From positions 124,001 to 188,000 of the forward strand of contig NZ_SPQK01000002.1 of assembly GCF_004570875.1 (NCBI RefSeq): a stretch of DNA of 64,000 nucleotides. Reading direction: 5' to 3'. The stretch comes from Blastococcus sp. CT_GayMR16. Lineage in GTDB: Bacteria; Actinomycetota; Actinomycetes; Mycobacteriales; Geodermatophilaceae. Of the stretch, positions 8,149-17,510 are shown piece by piece (within the stretch, counting starts at the first letter, position 1; each line of letters starts with the position of its first letter). The position numbers were made by a program, and so were the translations under genes. The notes beneath the pieces were generated by a model. That model saw only the letters and a program-made list of their open reading frames with translations. It was not told where the DNA came from and did not search any database.

Positions 8149-8496
8149 ATGTTCCCCGGAGGCCAGCCCGACATGGCGCAGCTGTTGAAGCAGGCGCAGC
8201 AGATGCAGGAGCAACTGGTCGCCGCCCAGGAGGAGCTCGCCCAGCGCGAGGTCACCGGATCGGCCGGGGGCGGCCTGGTCACGGCCACGATGACCGGCAG
8301 CGGGGACGTCACTGCCATCACCATCGCGCCGGCCGTCGTCGACCCCGACGACCTGGAGACGCTGCAGGACCTGGTCGTCGCGGCCCTGCACGACGCCAAG
8401 CGCGCGGCCGACGAACTCGCCGCGTCCACGATGGGTCCGCTCGCCGGCGGCCTCGGTGGCGGGGCCGGCGGCGGCCTCGGCCTCCCCGGCTTCTGA
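8149..8496 (+). CDS. ebfC: YbaB/EbfC family nucleoid-associated protein
   Basis: 115 aa from ATG 8149. It begins [20 protein letters not shown], the usual amphipathic N-terminal helix, then [20 protein letters not shown] and a C-terminal helix ([17 protein letters not shown]). The last 20 residues are Gly-rich. These dimers bind DNA non-specifically and influence nucleoid shape and expression. The gene is 22 bases upstream of recR in the same direction, the standard ebfC-recR pair, and divergent from the amidase gene. Confidence 0.95.
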   Translation: MFPGGQPDMAQLLKQAQQMQEQLVAAQEELAQREVTGSAGGGLVTATMTGSGDVTAITIAPAVVDPDDLETLQDLVVAALHDAKRAADELAASTMGPLAGGLGGGAGGGLGLPGF

Positions 8497-8518
8497 CCGC
8501 GGATCGACGAGGAACACC

Positions 8519-9118
8519 GTGTACGAGGGTGCCGTCCAGGACCTGATCGACGAGCTCGGCCGGCTGCCCGGCGTCGGGCCCAAGAGCGCCCAGCGGATCG
8601 CCTTCCACCTGCTGGCCGCCGAGTCCGCCGACGTCACGCGGCTGGTCGCGGCACTCGTCCGCGTGCAGCAGGAGGTCCGCTTCTGCGTGACCTGCTACAA
8701 CGTCGCCGAGGCCGAGCAGTGCCGCATCTGCCGTGACCCGCGCCGGGTGGACGACGTCCTGTGCGTGGTCGAGGAGCCCAAGGACGTCGTCGCCATCGAG
8801 CGCACCCGTGAGTTCCGCGGGCGCTACCACGTGCTCGGCGGCGCGATCAGCCCGATCGACGGCGTGGGCCCCGACGACCTGCGGGTCAAGGAGCTCATGA
8901 CCCGGCTGATGAACAGCGCCGTCACCGAGCTGATCATCGCCACCGACCCGAACCTCGAGGGCGAGGCGACGGCGGCCTACCTCGCGCGGCTGGTCTCCCC
9001 GATGGGCCTCGCCGTCTCCCGCCTTGCCAGTGGACTCCCGGTCGGCGGTGACCTGGAGTACGCCGACGAGGTCACGCTGGGCCGGGCGTTCGAGGGCCGC
9101 CGGAGAATAGACGCCTGA
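8519..9118 (+). CDS. recR: Recombination mediator protein RecR
   Basis: 199 aa from GTG 8519 ([20 protein letters not shown]). The helix-hairpin-helix [17 protein letters not shown] is at residues 14-30. A C4 zinc finger ([16 protein letters not shown]) follows, and a Toprim domain begins at [11 protein letters not shown]. With RecF/RecO it loads RecA on gapped DNA. Length and all three domains are complete. The spacing to ebfC suggests one transcript. Confidence 0.97.
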   Translation: MYEGAVQDLIDELGRLPGVGPKSAQRIAFHLLAAESADVTRLVAALVRVQQEVRFCVTCYNVAEAEQCRICRDPRRVDDVLCVVEEPKDVVAIERTREFRGRYHVLGGAISPIDGVGPDDLRVKELMTRLMNSAVTELIIATDPNLEGEATAAYLARLVSPMGLAVSRLASGLPVGGDLEYADEVTLGRAFEGRRRIDA

Positions 9119-9288
9119 TCCGTCCGGTATCCGGCGGTCTGCTCGGCAGTCACGACCGGGTAACAGTGCCTTCGCCGAACTTCTTACTGCTGAAATACCG
9201 TGTTAGACCTGTTTCCTCCATTGGCCAGGTGGCCGCAGTGGCGCTTCTTCCCGTGCCCGCGAGTCGCCGTCTGAAGACGAGGTAACGG

Positions 9289-10932
9289 ATGAGACCCGGT
9301 TCGAGCAGCCGTCGGCGCGTTGTCGCCACGGCGGGCGTTGCGGCGACGGCCCTGGTGCTTGCTGCCTGTGGGGGCGGCGGCAACGACGACGAGGGCGGAT
9401 CCGGCGGCGGCAGTGGCGGCACGCTGACCATCGGTACGACCGACAAGGTCACGACCCTCGACCCCGCGGGCTCCTACGACAACGGCTCCTTCGCCGTCAT
9501 GAACCAGGTGTTCCCGTTCCTGATGAACACCCCGCTGGGCTCCCCGGACGTCGAGCCGGACATCGCCGAGTCGGCCGAGTTCACGTCGCCGACCGAGTAC
9601 ACGGTCACCCTGAAGCCCGACCTGAAGTGGGCCAACGGCAACGACCTGACCTCCTCGGACGTCAAGTTCACGTTCGACCGCCAGCTGGCGATCGCCGACG
9701 AGAACGGCCCGTCGTCGCTGCTCTACAACCTCGACAGCGTCGACGCCCCTGACGACACCACGGTCGTGTTCACCCTGAAGTCGGAGAACGACCAGGTCTT
9801 CCCGCAGATCCTGTCCAGCCCGGCCGGCCCGATCGTCGACGAGGACGTCTTCTCGGCCACCGAGCTCACCCCGGACCAGGACATCGTCGACGGCGAGGCC
9901 TTCCACGGGCAGTACACGATCACCAGCTACGACCTGAACAACCTGGTGTCCTACAAGGCCTACCCGGACTACCAGGGCCTGCTCGGTGCGGCGAAGACCG
10001 AGACGGTCAACGTCAAGTACTACGCCGACGCCTCGAACCTGAAGCTGGACATCCAGGAGGGCAACATCGACGTCGCCTTCCGCAGCCTGTCCGCGACGGA
10101 CATCGAGGACCTCCGCGGCAACGACAACGTCCAGGTCGTCGACGGTCCCGGCGGGGAGATCCGCTACATCGTCTTCAACTTCAACACCCAGCCGTACGGC
10201 GCGCAGACGCCCGAGGCCGACCCGGCCAAGGCGCTCGCCGTCCGCCAGGCGGTCGCGAACCTGATCAACCGCGAGGAACTCGCCGACCAAGTCTACAAGG
10301 GCACCTACACGCCGCTCTACTCCTTCGTCCCCGAGGGTCTGACCGGCGCTGTCGAGCCGCTCATGGAGAAGTACGGCGACGGCAGCGGTGCCCCGGACGC
10401 CGACAAGGCGGCCGCGGCGCTGCAGGCAGCCGGTGTCACGACGCCGGTGCAGCTGAGCCTGCAGTACTCCAACGACCACTACGGCCCGTCCTCGGGTGAC
10501 GAGTACGCGCTGATCAAGGACCAGCTGGAGTCCAGCGGGCTGTTCACCGTCGACCTGCAGACCACGGAGTGGGTGCAGTACTCGGAGCAGCGGACCGCCG
10601 ACGCGTACCCGGCCTACCAGCTCGGCTGGTTCCCGGACTACTCGGACGCGGACAACTACCTCACGCCGTTCTTCCTCACGGAGAACTTCCTGAGCAACCA
10701 CTACACCAACCAGCAGGTCAACGACCTGATCCTCGAGCAGGCCAGCACCGAGGACCCGGCAGCGCGCACGGCCATCATCGAGCAGATCCAGGAGCTCGAG
10801 GCCGACGACCTGTCCACGGTGCCCTACCTGCAGGGTGCTCAGGTCGCCGTCGTCGGGACGGACGTGTCGGGCACCGAGGACACCCTCGACCCGTCGTTCA
10901 AGTTCCGCTACGGCGCACTCAGCAAGGGCTGA
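9289..10932 (+). CDS. ABC transporter substrate-binding lipoprotein (peptide/SBP_bac_5 family)
   Basis: 547 aa. The signal peptide ends with lipobox LAAC (Cys at residue 27) followed by a Gly/Asp-rich linker. The mature domain shows the family start TLTIGTTDKVTTLDPAGSYD, then YTVTLKPDLKWANG and DVKFTFDR, and closes with YALIKDQLESSG and the aromatic-rich LGWFPDYSDADNYL. It captures oligopeptides or similar solutes outside the membrane for the downstream permeases and ATPase. A 170-base upstream gap after recR probably carries the operon promoter; TACCGT at 9196-9201 is a possible -10 box. A strong hairpin follows the gene. Confidence 0.93.
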   Translation: MRPGSSSRRRVVATAGVAATALVLAACGGGGNDDEGGSGGGSGGTLTIGTTDKVTTLDPAGSYDNGSFAVMNQVFPFLMNTPLGSPDVEPDIAESAEFTSPTEYTVTLKPDLKWANGNDLTSSDVKFTFDRQLAIADENGPSSLLYNLDSVDAPDDTTVVFTLKSENDQVFPQILSSPAGPIVDEDVFSATELTPDQDIVDGEAFHGQYTITSYDLNNLVSYKAYPDYQGLLGAAKTETVNVKYYADASNLKLDIQEGNIDVAFRSLSATDIEDLRGNDNVQVVDGPGGEIRYIVFNFNTQPYGAQTPEADPAKALAVRQAVANLINREELADQVYKGTYTPLYSFVPEGLTGAVEPLMEKYGDGSGAPDADKAAAALQAAGVTTPVQLSLQYSNDHYGPSSGDEYALIKDQLESSGLFTVDLQTTEWVQYSEQRTADAYPAYQLGWFPDYSDADNYLTPFFLTENFLSNHYTNQQVNDLILEQASTEDPAARTAIIEQIQELEADDLSTVPYLQGAQVAVVGTDVSGTEDTLDPSFKFRYGALSKG

Positions 10933-10967
10933 TCGCGGGAACGGCGAACAGCTAGAGCACACTCCGG

Positions 10968-11002
10968 CCCCGGGTGATCCGCGCAGAGCGGGTCACCCGG
11001 GG
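10968..11002 (+). terminator. Intra-operon hairpin after the substrate-binding protein gene
   Basis: CCCCGGGTGA (10968-10977) pairs with TCACCCGGGG (10993-11002). Inside, CCGC pairs with GCGG around a GCAGA loop, with one mismatch between the two stems. No T-run follows. Its place between the binding-protein gene and the permeases suggests partial termination or 3'-end protection, which would raise binding-protein mRNA above the membrane components. Confidence 0.65.
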
Positions 11003-11037
11003 TCGGACATGTACGGGGCCGAACGACGGCAGGAGAC

Positions 11038-12135
11038 ATGACCACGACAGCGACCGAGCTGACCGGTACCGACGAGAGCGGCGTACCCGTACCCGGGCGG
11101 AAGATCCGCGGCGGGGGAGGGCTGGGCAGCTATCTGCTGATCCGGTTCCTGCTGATCTTCCCCACGGTCTTCATCCTGGTGACGACGGTGTTCGTCCTGA
11201 TGCGCTCGACCGGTGACCCGATCACCGCCGCGCTCGGCGGTCGGCTCACCGCGGCCGAGCTGGCCGCGCGCGTCCACGAGGCGGGCTACGACCGGCCGAT
11301 CCTCGTGCAGTACTTCGAGTACCTCGGCAACCTCCTGAGCGGGGACTTCGGGACGGCGGTCAGCGACCGCCGACCGATCACCGAGGTGCTGACGACGTTC
11401 GGCGCCGCCACGCTCGAGCTGTCGTTCTACGCGCTGATCGTCGCCTTCGTCGTCGGCATCCCGCTCGGCCGGCTGGCCGCCTACTTCCGCGACCGGTGGT
11501 CCGACGCCGCGCTGCGGGTCTTCGCGATCCTCTGCTACGCCACGCCGGTCTTCTTCTTCGGTCTGCTGCTCAAGCTGGTCTTCTCCATCCAGCTGGGCTG
11601 GCTGCCGGTCGCGGGGCGGGCGTCCACCGGCGCGGAGATCCAGCTGCAGACCCTCGACAGCTCGACCGGCATCTACCTGATCGACGCCATCAAGCTGGGT
11701 GATCCGGAGGTGATCGCCGACGTCCTGGAGCACGCGGTCCTGCCGGCCGTCGCGCTCGGGCTGCTGACCGCCGGCGTCTTCCTGCGGCTGGTGCGCACGA
11801 ATGTCATCGGGACGCTCGGCATGGGGTACGTCGAAGCTGCCCGCTCCCGTGGGGTGGCCGAGAGACGGCTGCTGAAGAAGCACGCCTACCGGCCGGCGCT
11901 CATCCCGATCGTCACGGTCATCGGTCTGCAGGTCGCGCTGCTGCTGAGCGGCGCGGTGCTCACCGAGACGACCTTCGAGTGGAAGGGCCTGGGCTTCCAG
12001 CTCGTGGAGTACGTGCAGGCCCGCGACTTCGTCGCCGTCCAGGGCATCGTCGTCATGCTGGCGGTCATCGTGGCGCTCACGAACTTCATCGTCGACGTCA
12101 TCGCGGCCCTCATCGACCCGCGGGTGAGGTACTGA
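11038..12135 (+). CDS. Peptide ABC transporter permease (DppB type)
   Basis: 365 aa. A hydrophilic N-terminus of about 32 residues precedes the first membrane helix (YLLIRFLLIFPTVFILVTTV). Helices of the binding-protein-dependent permease fold follow. The EAA loop is YVEAARSRGVAERRLLKKHA, which contacts the ATPase. The last residues DFIVDVIAALIDPRVRY-like ending is typical of DppB. Its TGA overlaps the ATG of the second permease (TGATG), so the two are translationally coupled. Confidence 0.95.
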   Translation: MTTTATELTGTDESGVPVPGRKIRGGGGLGSYLLIRFLLIFPTVFILVTTVFVLMRSTGDPITAALGGRLTAAELAARVHEAGYDRPILVQYFEYLGNLLSGDFGTAVSDRRPITEVLTTFGAATLELSFYALIVAFVVGIPLGRLAAYFRDRWSDAALRVFAILCYATPVFFFGLLLKLVFSIQLGWLPVAGRASTGAEIQLQTLDSSTGIYLIDAIKLGDPEVIADVLEHAVLPAVALGLLTAGVFLRLVRTNVIGTLGMGYVEAARSRGVAERRLLKKHAYRPALIPIVTVIGLQVALLLSGAVLTETTFEWKGLGFQLVEYVQARDFVAVQGIVVMLAVIVALTNFIVDVIAALIDPRVRY

Positions 12136-13199
12136 TGGCCACCGTCGCAGTTCCCCCGGGTACCCGTCGCCGGGGCTGGCGCGACCTGCCCGTCATCCAC
12201 CAGCTGCGGCAGAGCGTCGGCCTGCAGCGCGGGATGCTGGTCGCCGGCCTCCTCCTGACCGGGATCTTCCTGTTCACCGCGATCTTCGCGCCGCTGCTCG
12301 CGCCCTACGAGTACAACCAGCTGCGCGACCCCTCCGGCCCGTTCGGCGCCCAGCAGGAGCCGTCGTCCGCGCACTGGCTGGGCACCACGGTCGGCGGCTA
12401 CGACGTGCTCTCCCGGGTGATCTGGGGAACGCGGACCGCACTGTTCGTCATCGTCGTCGCCGTCCTGCTGTCGATCGTGCTCGGCGTGCTGCTGGGCCTG
12501 GTGTCCGGGTACTTCGGTGGCTGGCTGGACCGCGTCCTGGTCGTCATCTGCGACGCGGTCTACGCGCTGCCGTCGCTGTTGCTGGCCATCGTGGCGGCCA
12601 TCGCGATCAGCGGCGGTGAGTCCAGCCTGGTCGGTGGCGTGCTCGCCGCGGCCATCTCGATCACGGTCATCTACATCCCGCAGTTCTTCCGGGTGGTGCG
12701 CGCCGAGACCGTGCGGGTGAAGTCGGAGGCGTTCGTCGAGTCGGCGAAGGTCATCGGCGCCGGGCACTGGCGGATCATGACCCGCCACGTGTTCCGCAAC
12801 GCCACCCGCACGCTGCCGCTGATCCTCACGCTGAACGCCTCCGAGGCGATCCTCACCCTCGCCGGTCTCGGCTTCCTGGGGTTCGGCATCGAGCCCACGT
12901 CGGCCGCCGAGTGGGGATACGACCTGCAGAAGGCGCTGTCGGACGTCACCAGCGGCATCTGGTGGACCTCGGTCTTCCCGGGCCTGGCGATCGTGCTGGT
13001 GGTGCTCGGCCTGACGCTCGTGGGCGAGAGCCTCAACGACCTGGCCGACCCGCGGCTGCGCACGCGCCGGCGGGCGGGGGCCGACACCGCCATCCCCGTC
13101 GGGGAGGTACCCGTGGTGCCCGGCGGGACGCTGGGTGCCGGACCGGGTGGGCTCGCCGGGCTCGAGGGCCGCGGCGAAGGAGAGTGGGAGCAGCGATGA
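12135..13199 (+). CDS. Peptide ABC transporter permease (DppC type)
   Basis: 354 aa from ATG 12135. A cytoplasmic lead of about 30 residues is followed by GMLVAGLLLTGIFLFTAIFA. The DppC hallmark extracytoplasmic loop LLAPYEYNQLRDP and HWLGTTVGGYDVLSRVIWG come next. The EAA loop is VESAKVIGAGHWRIMTRHV. The tail after ADPRLRTRRR is Gly/Ala-rich and disordered. It forms the heterodimeric pore with the preceding permease. A 79-base unusual spacer separates it from the ATPase gene. Confidence 0.95.
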   Translation: MATVAVPPGTRRRGWRDLPVIHQLRQSVGLQRGMLVAGLLLTGIFLFTAIFAPLLAPYEYNQLRDPSGPFGAQQEPSSAHWLGTTVGGYDVLSRVIWGTRTALFVIVVAVLLSIVLGVLLGLVSGYFGGWLDRVLVVICDAVYALPSLLLAIVAAIAISGGESSLVGGVLAAAISITVIYIPQFFRVVRAETVRVKSEAFVESAKVIGAGHWRIMTRHVFRNATRTLPLILTLNASEAILTLAGLGFLGFGIEPTSAAEWGYDLQKALSDVTSGIWWTSVFPGLAIVLVVLGLTLVGESLNDLADPRLRTRRRAGADTAIPVGEVPVVPGGTLGAGPGGLAGLEGRGEGEWEQR

Positions 13200-13278
13200 G
13201 GGCCGCGAAGGCGACGCGCGAGCGAGCATCGCAGGGAGCGCCGGCGACCGAGGAGCGGAACGAGTGCGGAGCCGAGCA
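13200..13278 (+). other. Purine-biased spacer flanked by repeated stop/start sites
   Basis: The spacer is rich in GCGAGCGA- and GAGCGGAACGAG-like words. The text at its left edge (GAGCAGCGATGAGG) is closely repeated at its right edge (GAGCCGAGCAATGAGG), as if an original ATGA stop/start overlap between permease and ATPase had been duplicated and separated. A similar spacer lies at 27189-27261. Confidence 0.4.
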
Positions 13279-14967
13279 ATGAGGGACGTCGTCGACATCG
13301 ACAACCTGTCGGTCAGTTTCGCTACCGACGCCGGCTCCGTCACCGCCGTCCAGGACGTCAGCCTGTCGGTGCAGGCCGGCGAGGTGCTCGCGATCGTCGG
13401 CGAGAGTGGCAGCGGCAAGACCGTCACCGCGCGCAGCATCCTGGGTCTGCTCCCCGAGACCGCTACCACCCGCGGCGCGGTCGTGCTGACCAGCAAGGAC
13501 GGCGGCAGCACGCACGACGTCGTCACCCTCAGCGGGGCGCGGCTCGGGAACGTGCGCGGCCGGGACGCCGCCATGGTGTTCCAGGAGCCGTCGACAGCGC
13601 TCAACCCGGTCTTCCCGGTGGGCTGGCAGATCGCGGAGGGCCTGCGCGCGCACGGCAAGTACAGCAAGAAGGAGTTGCGCGCCAAGGCCGTCGACGTGAT
13701 GCGAAGGGTCGGCATCCCCGACCCCGAGCACCGGGTCGACCACTACCCGCACCAGTTCTCCGGCGGGCAGAAGCAGCGCATTGTCATCGCCCAGGCGCTG
13801 GTCCTCGACCCCGGCGTGATCATCGCCGACGAGCCGACCACCGCCCTCGACGTCACCGTGCAGGCGGAGATCCTCGACCTCCTGCGCCGCTGCCGCGACG
13901 AGTTCGGCACCGCGATCGTGCTGATCACCCACAACATGGGTGTCGTCGCCGACCTCGCCGACCGGGTCGCGGTCATGTACCAGGGCCGGATCGTCGAGGA
14001 GGCCGACGTCCGGACGCTGTTCTCCTCCCCGCAGGACCCCTACACCCGGCAGCTGCTCGCCGCCGTGCCCCGGCTCGGCCAGGGCGTCGCCCGCACGCAG
14101 GAGCGCGCCGCGGCGCGGCCCCAGGGCTGGGAGAGCGCCGCACCCATCATCTCCGCCAAGGACCTGCGGATCGTCTACCCGGGACGGCTGCGCCAGCCGG
14201 ACTTCGTCGCGGTGGACGGCGTCAGCTTCGACATCCGCCCAGGCGAGGTGCTCGGCCTCGTCGGCGAGAGCGGCAGCGGCAAGACCACCATCGGGCGGGC
14301 CATGGCCGGCCTGACCCGCGTCACGGGCGGGTCGCTGCAGGTGCTCGGCACGGAGATGAACGGCGTCAAGGAGCGTTCCTTCCGCCCGGTGCGCGAGCGG
14401 ATCGGCTTCGTCTTCCAGGACCCGGCGTCCAGCTTCAACCCGCTGCTCACCATCGCCGAGGCGGTCGCCGAGCCACTGGTCGTGCACAAGCGCGCCGACA
14501 GCCCGGCGGCCGCGCGCGGCCGGGTCGACGAGCTGCTGGAAGCCGTGCAGCTGCCGAAGTCCTTCGGCGACCGGTTCCCGCACGAGCTGTCCGGCGGTCA
14601 GCGCCAGCGCGCCAGCCTGGCCCGCTCGCTGGCGCTCAACCCGGAGCTGCTGATCGCCGACGAGCCGACCTCGGCCCTCGACGTATCGGTGCAGGCGCGG
14701 GTGCTGGAGCTGTTCGACGAGATCCAGCGCGAGTTCGGCTTCGCGGCGCTGTTCATCAGCCACGACCTCGCCGTCGTCGACCTGCTCGCCGACCGGATCG
14801 CCGTCCTCTACAAGGGCAAGCTCGTCGAGGAGGGCACCGGCGCCGAGGTGCTGGGGGCGCCGAAACACCCGTACACGCAGCGCCTGCTCGCCTCACTGCC
14901 CGTGCCCGACCCCGACGAGCAGGCCACCCGCCGCGGTCTCTGGAACGACCTCCGGGCGGCGGACTAG
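13279..14967 (+). CDS. Peptide ABC transporter ATP-binding protein, DppD-DppF fusion
   Basis: 562 aa from ATG 13279, carrying two complete nucleotide-binding domains. Domain one: Walker A GESGSGKT near residue 43, signature FSGGQKQR, Walker B VIIADEPTTALD. Domain two (from about residue 290): Walker A GESGSGKT, signature LSGGQRQR, Walker B LLIADEPTSALD. Each domain ends with the oligopeptide-transporter C-terminal extension (DPYTRQLLAAVP and HPYTQRLLASLP). It energises the two upstream permeases; the fused arrangement removes the need for separate DppD and DppF. It abuts the convergent Rieske gene with no intergenic base. Confidence 0.95.
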   Translation: MRDVVDIDNLSVSFATDAGSVTAVQDVSLSVQAGEVLAIVGESGSGKTVTARSILGLLPETATTRGAVVLTSKDGGSTHDVVTLSGARLGNVRGRDAAMVFQEPSTALNPVFPVGWQIAEGLRAHGKYSKKELRAKAVDVMRRVGIPDPEHRVDHYPHQFSGGQKQRIVIAQALVLDPGVIIADEPTTALDVTVQAEILDLLRRCRDEFGTAIVLITHNMGVVADLADRVAVMYQGRIVEEADVRTLFSSPQDPYTRQLLAAVPRLGQGVARTQERAAARPQGWESAAPIISAKDLRIVYPGRLRQPDFVAVDGVSFDIRPGEVLGLVGESGSGKTTIGRAMAGLTRVTGGSLQVLGTEMNGVKERSFRPVRERIGFVFQDPASSFNPLLTIAEAVAEPLVVHKRADSPAAARGRVDELLEAVQLPKSFGDRFPHELSGGQRQRASLARSLALNPELLIADEPTSALDVSVQARVLELFDEIQREFGFAALFISHDLAVVDLLADRIAVLYKGKLVEEGTGAEVLGAPKHPYTQRLLASLPVPDPDEQATRRGLWNDLRAAD

Positions 14968-15333
14968 CTACTCGAGGACGACGTCGTCGCCGTCCCGCAC
15001 CGCCCGGCGCACGCGCAGCCTGGCGAGCTTTCCCACGGCTGCGATGAGCTGGGTGTAGAGCGGCGTCGGCCCGTGGTAGCCGAGGAAGCCGCGCGGGCCC
15101 TCGACCATCTCGCCGGTACGGACGTCGTAGCGGCTCTGGTGCCAGGGGCAGACCAGACAGCCGTCGGCGTCGATGCTGCCGTCGGCGAGGTCGGCCAGCT
15201 GGTGCCGGCAGCGGCGGGAGACCGCGAAGTACCGGTCGTCACCGCGGTTGCCCACCGCCCAGTCGCCGTGCCCGCGGACGGCTCCCGGTGGCAGGTCGGC
15301 GGCGGGGATCCGGTCGGCGCTCTCGTCGCTCAC
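14968..15333 (-). CDS. Rieske [2Fe-2S] domain protein
   Basis: 121 aa from GTG 15331-15333 (MSDESADRIPAADLPPGAVR). The cluster-binding motif is CRHQ followed, after 16 residues, by CPWHQSRYD: the standard C-x-H and C-x2-H ligands. The rest, VRTGEMVEGPRGFLG, is the usual second loop. It is a small soluble ferredoxin-like Rieske protein without an oxygenase catalytic domain, so it probably passes electrons or acts alone. Longer starts exist upstream, but they would add a basic, low-complexity lead. Partner unknown. Confidence 0.85.
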   Translation of the reverse strand: MSDESADRIPAADLPPGAVRGHGDWAVGNRGDDRYFAVSRRCRHQLADLADGSIDADGCLVCPWHQSRYDVRTGEMVEGPRGFLGYHGPTPLYTQLIAAVGKLARLRVRRAVRDGDDVVLE

Positions 15334-15422
15334 GAGCCGACGGTGCTGGCTCGGCGGCAACCTCGCAAGCCAGGCCGGTCGGTACTGTCGATCTTCCGAA
15401 CTGATTCCACCAGGAGGTGGCC

Positions 15423-17435
15423 GTGCGACGGCTCTTCGTCGTCCTGGGCGCAACCGCCCTGCTCGGCCTCGCCGGCGGGCCGGCGCTCGCCGAGGAACCG
15501 TTCCGTCTCGACGACCAGGTGGTCGACGAGGCCGACGTCCTGGGCGACGAGACCGAGATCGACGCCGCCCTGGACGAGCTGCAGGCCGACGACGGCACGC
15601 AGCTGTTCGTGGTCTTCGTCGACAGCTTCGACGGCCTGACCTCGAGCGAGTGGATCACGCAGACCGGGCAGCTCTCCGGGCTCGGCGGCTCCGACGCGAT
15701 GCTCGCCGTCGCAGTCGACGACAGCAACTACGGCTTCGCGCTGCCCAACGGCGCCGAGGTGACCGAGACCGAGGCCGACCAGCTGGCCGGGCAGGCCGTG
15801 GAGCCGGAGTTCGGCGACGAGAACTGGGCAGCCGGCGTCGTGGCGTTCGCCGACATCCTGCGCACCGGCGAGGCGCCCGACTCCGGGGACTCCGGCGGCG
15901 GTGGTGCGCTGCTCGTGGTCGGCGCGATCGCGGTCGTCGGCGGGGGTGGCTACCTGGTGGCCCGGTCCCGGCGGCGCAAGAAGGCGGCGCTGCCCCCGCC
16001 GGTGCAGCGGATCGAGAAGCCCGACCCCTACGCCGGGACGACGACCGAGCAGCTGCAGGGCAGGGCGAGCAATGCCCTCCTGCAGCTGGACGAGGCCATG
16101 AAGACCTCGCAGCTGGATCTCGACTACGCCCGCGCCCAGTACGGCGAGCAGGCCGTCATCGGGTTCGACCAGGCACTGTCGGAGTCGCGCGACGAGCTGT
16201 CCCGCGCGTTCACGCTGCGCCAGCAGCTCGACGACGACGTCCCGGAGGACGAGCCGACCACCCGGACGATGCTGGGGGAGATGCTGCGGCTCACCGAGTC
16301 CGCCGCCGCCCGGCTGGACGGGCAGGCCGCGGCGTTCGCGCAGCTGCGCGACCTCGAGAACACCGCTCCCCAGGTGCTCGACGGCCTGGCGCCCCGGATC
16401 GCCGAGCTGCACTCCCGCATCCCGCAGGAGGAGCAGCGCCTCGCCCAGCTGGGGCAGCGCTACGCCGCCTCGGCGATCGCTCCGGTGGCGGACAACGTGA
16501 CCGAGGCGCGGGCGCGGCTCGCCGCGGCCGAGCAGGAGGTGCAGGAGGCACGCACGGCCCTCGCCTCGGCGGAACCGGGCACCGCCGTGGGCGACATCCG
16601 GGCCGCCGAGGACGCCGTTGCCCAGACCGCCACCCTGCTGGATGCGGTGGGCCGGCTCGGCGCCGATTTCGACGCGGCAGGAGCCCGGGTCGCCGAGGTG
16701 CGGGCCGAGACGGAGAAGGACCTCGCGGAGGCCCGGTCGCTCACCGCGACCGGGGACCCCAGCGGCCTGCGTCCGCAGATCGCCCGCGCGGAGTCCGCCC
16801 TGACCTCGGCCGACGCCGCGCTCGCGGGCGGGCAGCCGGATCCGCTGGCCGCGCTGCGGCAGCTCGAGGAGGCCGATATCGCGCTGGAGCAGGCGCTGTC
16901 GGTCGCTCGCGACGCGCAGGTGCAGACCCGGCGGGCGGCCGCGTCTCTCGAGCAGGCGCTGATGACGGCGCGCTCCACGATCGACGCGGCCGGCGACTTC
17001 ATCAACACCCGCCGCGGAGCCGTGGGTCCCGAGGCCCGCACCCGGCTCGCGGAGGCGCAGCGGCACTTCGACCTCGCCGTGGAGCTCGGTCGCGACGACC
17101 CGGTCCGCGCGCTCCGGGAGGCGCACCAGGCCGGCTCCCTGGGGCAGAGCGCACTGCAGGCGGCGCAGGAGGACGTCTCCGGCTGGGGCGGCGGCATGGG
17201 CGGCGGCCCGGGGGGCTTCGGGGGCGGGTACGGCGGGGGCTACCGCCGCGGCGGCGTCGACCTCGGCAGTCTCGTGCTCGGCGGCATCCTGCTCGGCGGC
17301 ATGGGCGGCGGCCGAGGTGGTGGCGGCGGCGGGTTCGGCGGTGGTGGCGGCTTCGGCGGCGGTGGGGGCGGTGGGGGCGGCGGTGGCGGCGGTGGCGGCT
17401 TCGGTGGCGGAGGCATGGGCGGCGGTCGCTTCTGA
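15423..17435 (+). CDS. TPM-domain membrane protein with long coiled-coil region and poly-glycine tail
   Basis: 670 aa. GTG 15423 is chosen because AGGAGG (15412-15417) sits six bases before it. A signal peptide ends at about residue 22 (GGPALA-EEP). A TPM (YgcG-like) domain spans about 28-140 (VVDEADVLGDETEIDAALDEL, AVDDSNYGFALP). One membrane helix follows at about 160-180 and a basic stop-transfer RSRRRKK. Residues 200-560 are Ala/Glu/Leu/Arg-rich with heptad character, so probably long cytoplasmic coiled coils. From about 575 the sequence is almost only Gly with Phe, Arg and Met (GGGGFGGGG blocks). TPM proteins are linked to photosystem repair or membrane quality control in other organisms; role here unknown. 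Confidence 0.8.
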   Translation: MRRLFVVLGATALLGLAGGPALAEEPFRLDDQVVDEADVLGDETEIDAALDELQADDGTQLFVVFVDSFDGLTSSEWITQTGQLSGLGGSDAMLAVAVDDSNYGFALPNGAEVTETEADQLAGQAVEPEFGDENWAAGVVAFADILRTGEAPDSGDSGGGGALLVVGAIAVVGGGGYLVARSRRRKKAALPPPVQRIEKPDPYAGTTTEQLQGRASNALLQLDEAMKTSQLDLDYARAQYGEQAVIGFDQALSESRDELSRAFTLRQQLDDDVPEDEPTTRTMLGEMLRLTESAAARLDGQAAAFAQLRDLENTAPQVLDGLAPRIAELHSRIPQEEQRLAQLGQRYAASAIAPVADNVTEARARLAAAEQEVQEARTALASAEPGTAVGDIRAAEDAVAQTATLLDAVGRLGADFDAAGARVAEVRAETEKDLAEARSLTATGDPSGLRPQIARAESALTSADAALAGGQPDPLAALRQLEEADIALEQALSVARDAQVQTRRAAASLEQALMTARSTIDAAGDFINTRRGAVGPEARTRLAEAQRHFDLAVELGRDDPVRALREAHQAGSLGQSALQAAQEDVSGWGGGMGGGPGGFGGGYGGGYRRGGVDLGSLVLGGILLGGMGGGRGGGGGGFGGGGGFGGGGGGGGGGGGGGGFGGGGMGGGRF

Positions 17436-17510
17436 CGGCGGGGAGGGAGTCCCGGGGAACTGTCAGCTCCCGGTGGGACGGTGTCCTCCCCGATCCCACG
17501 AGGAGGAGTC

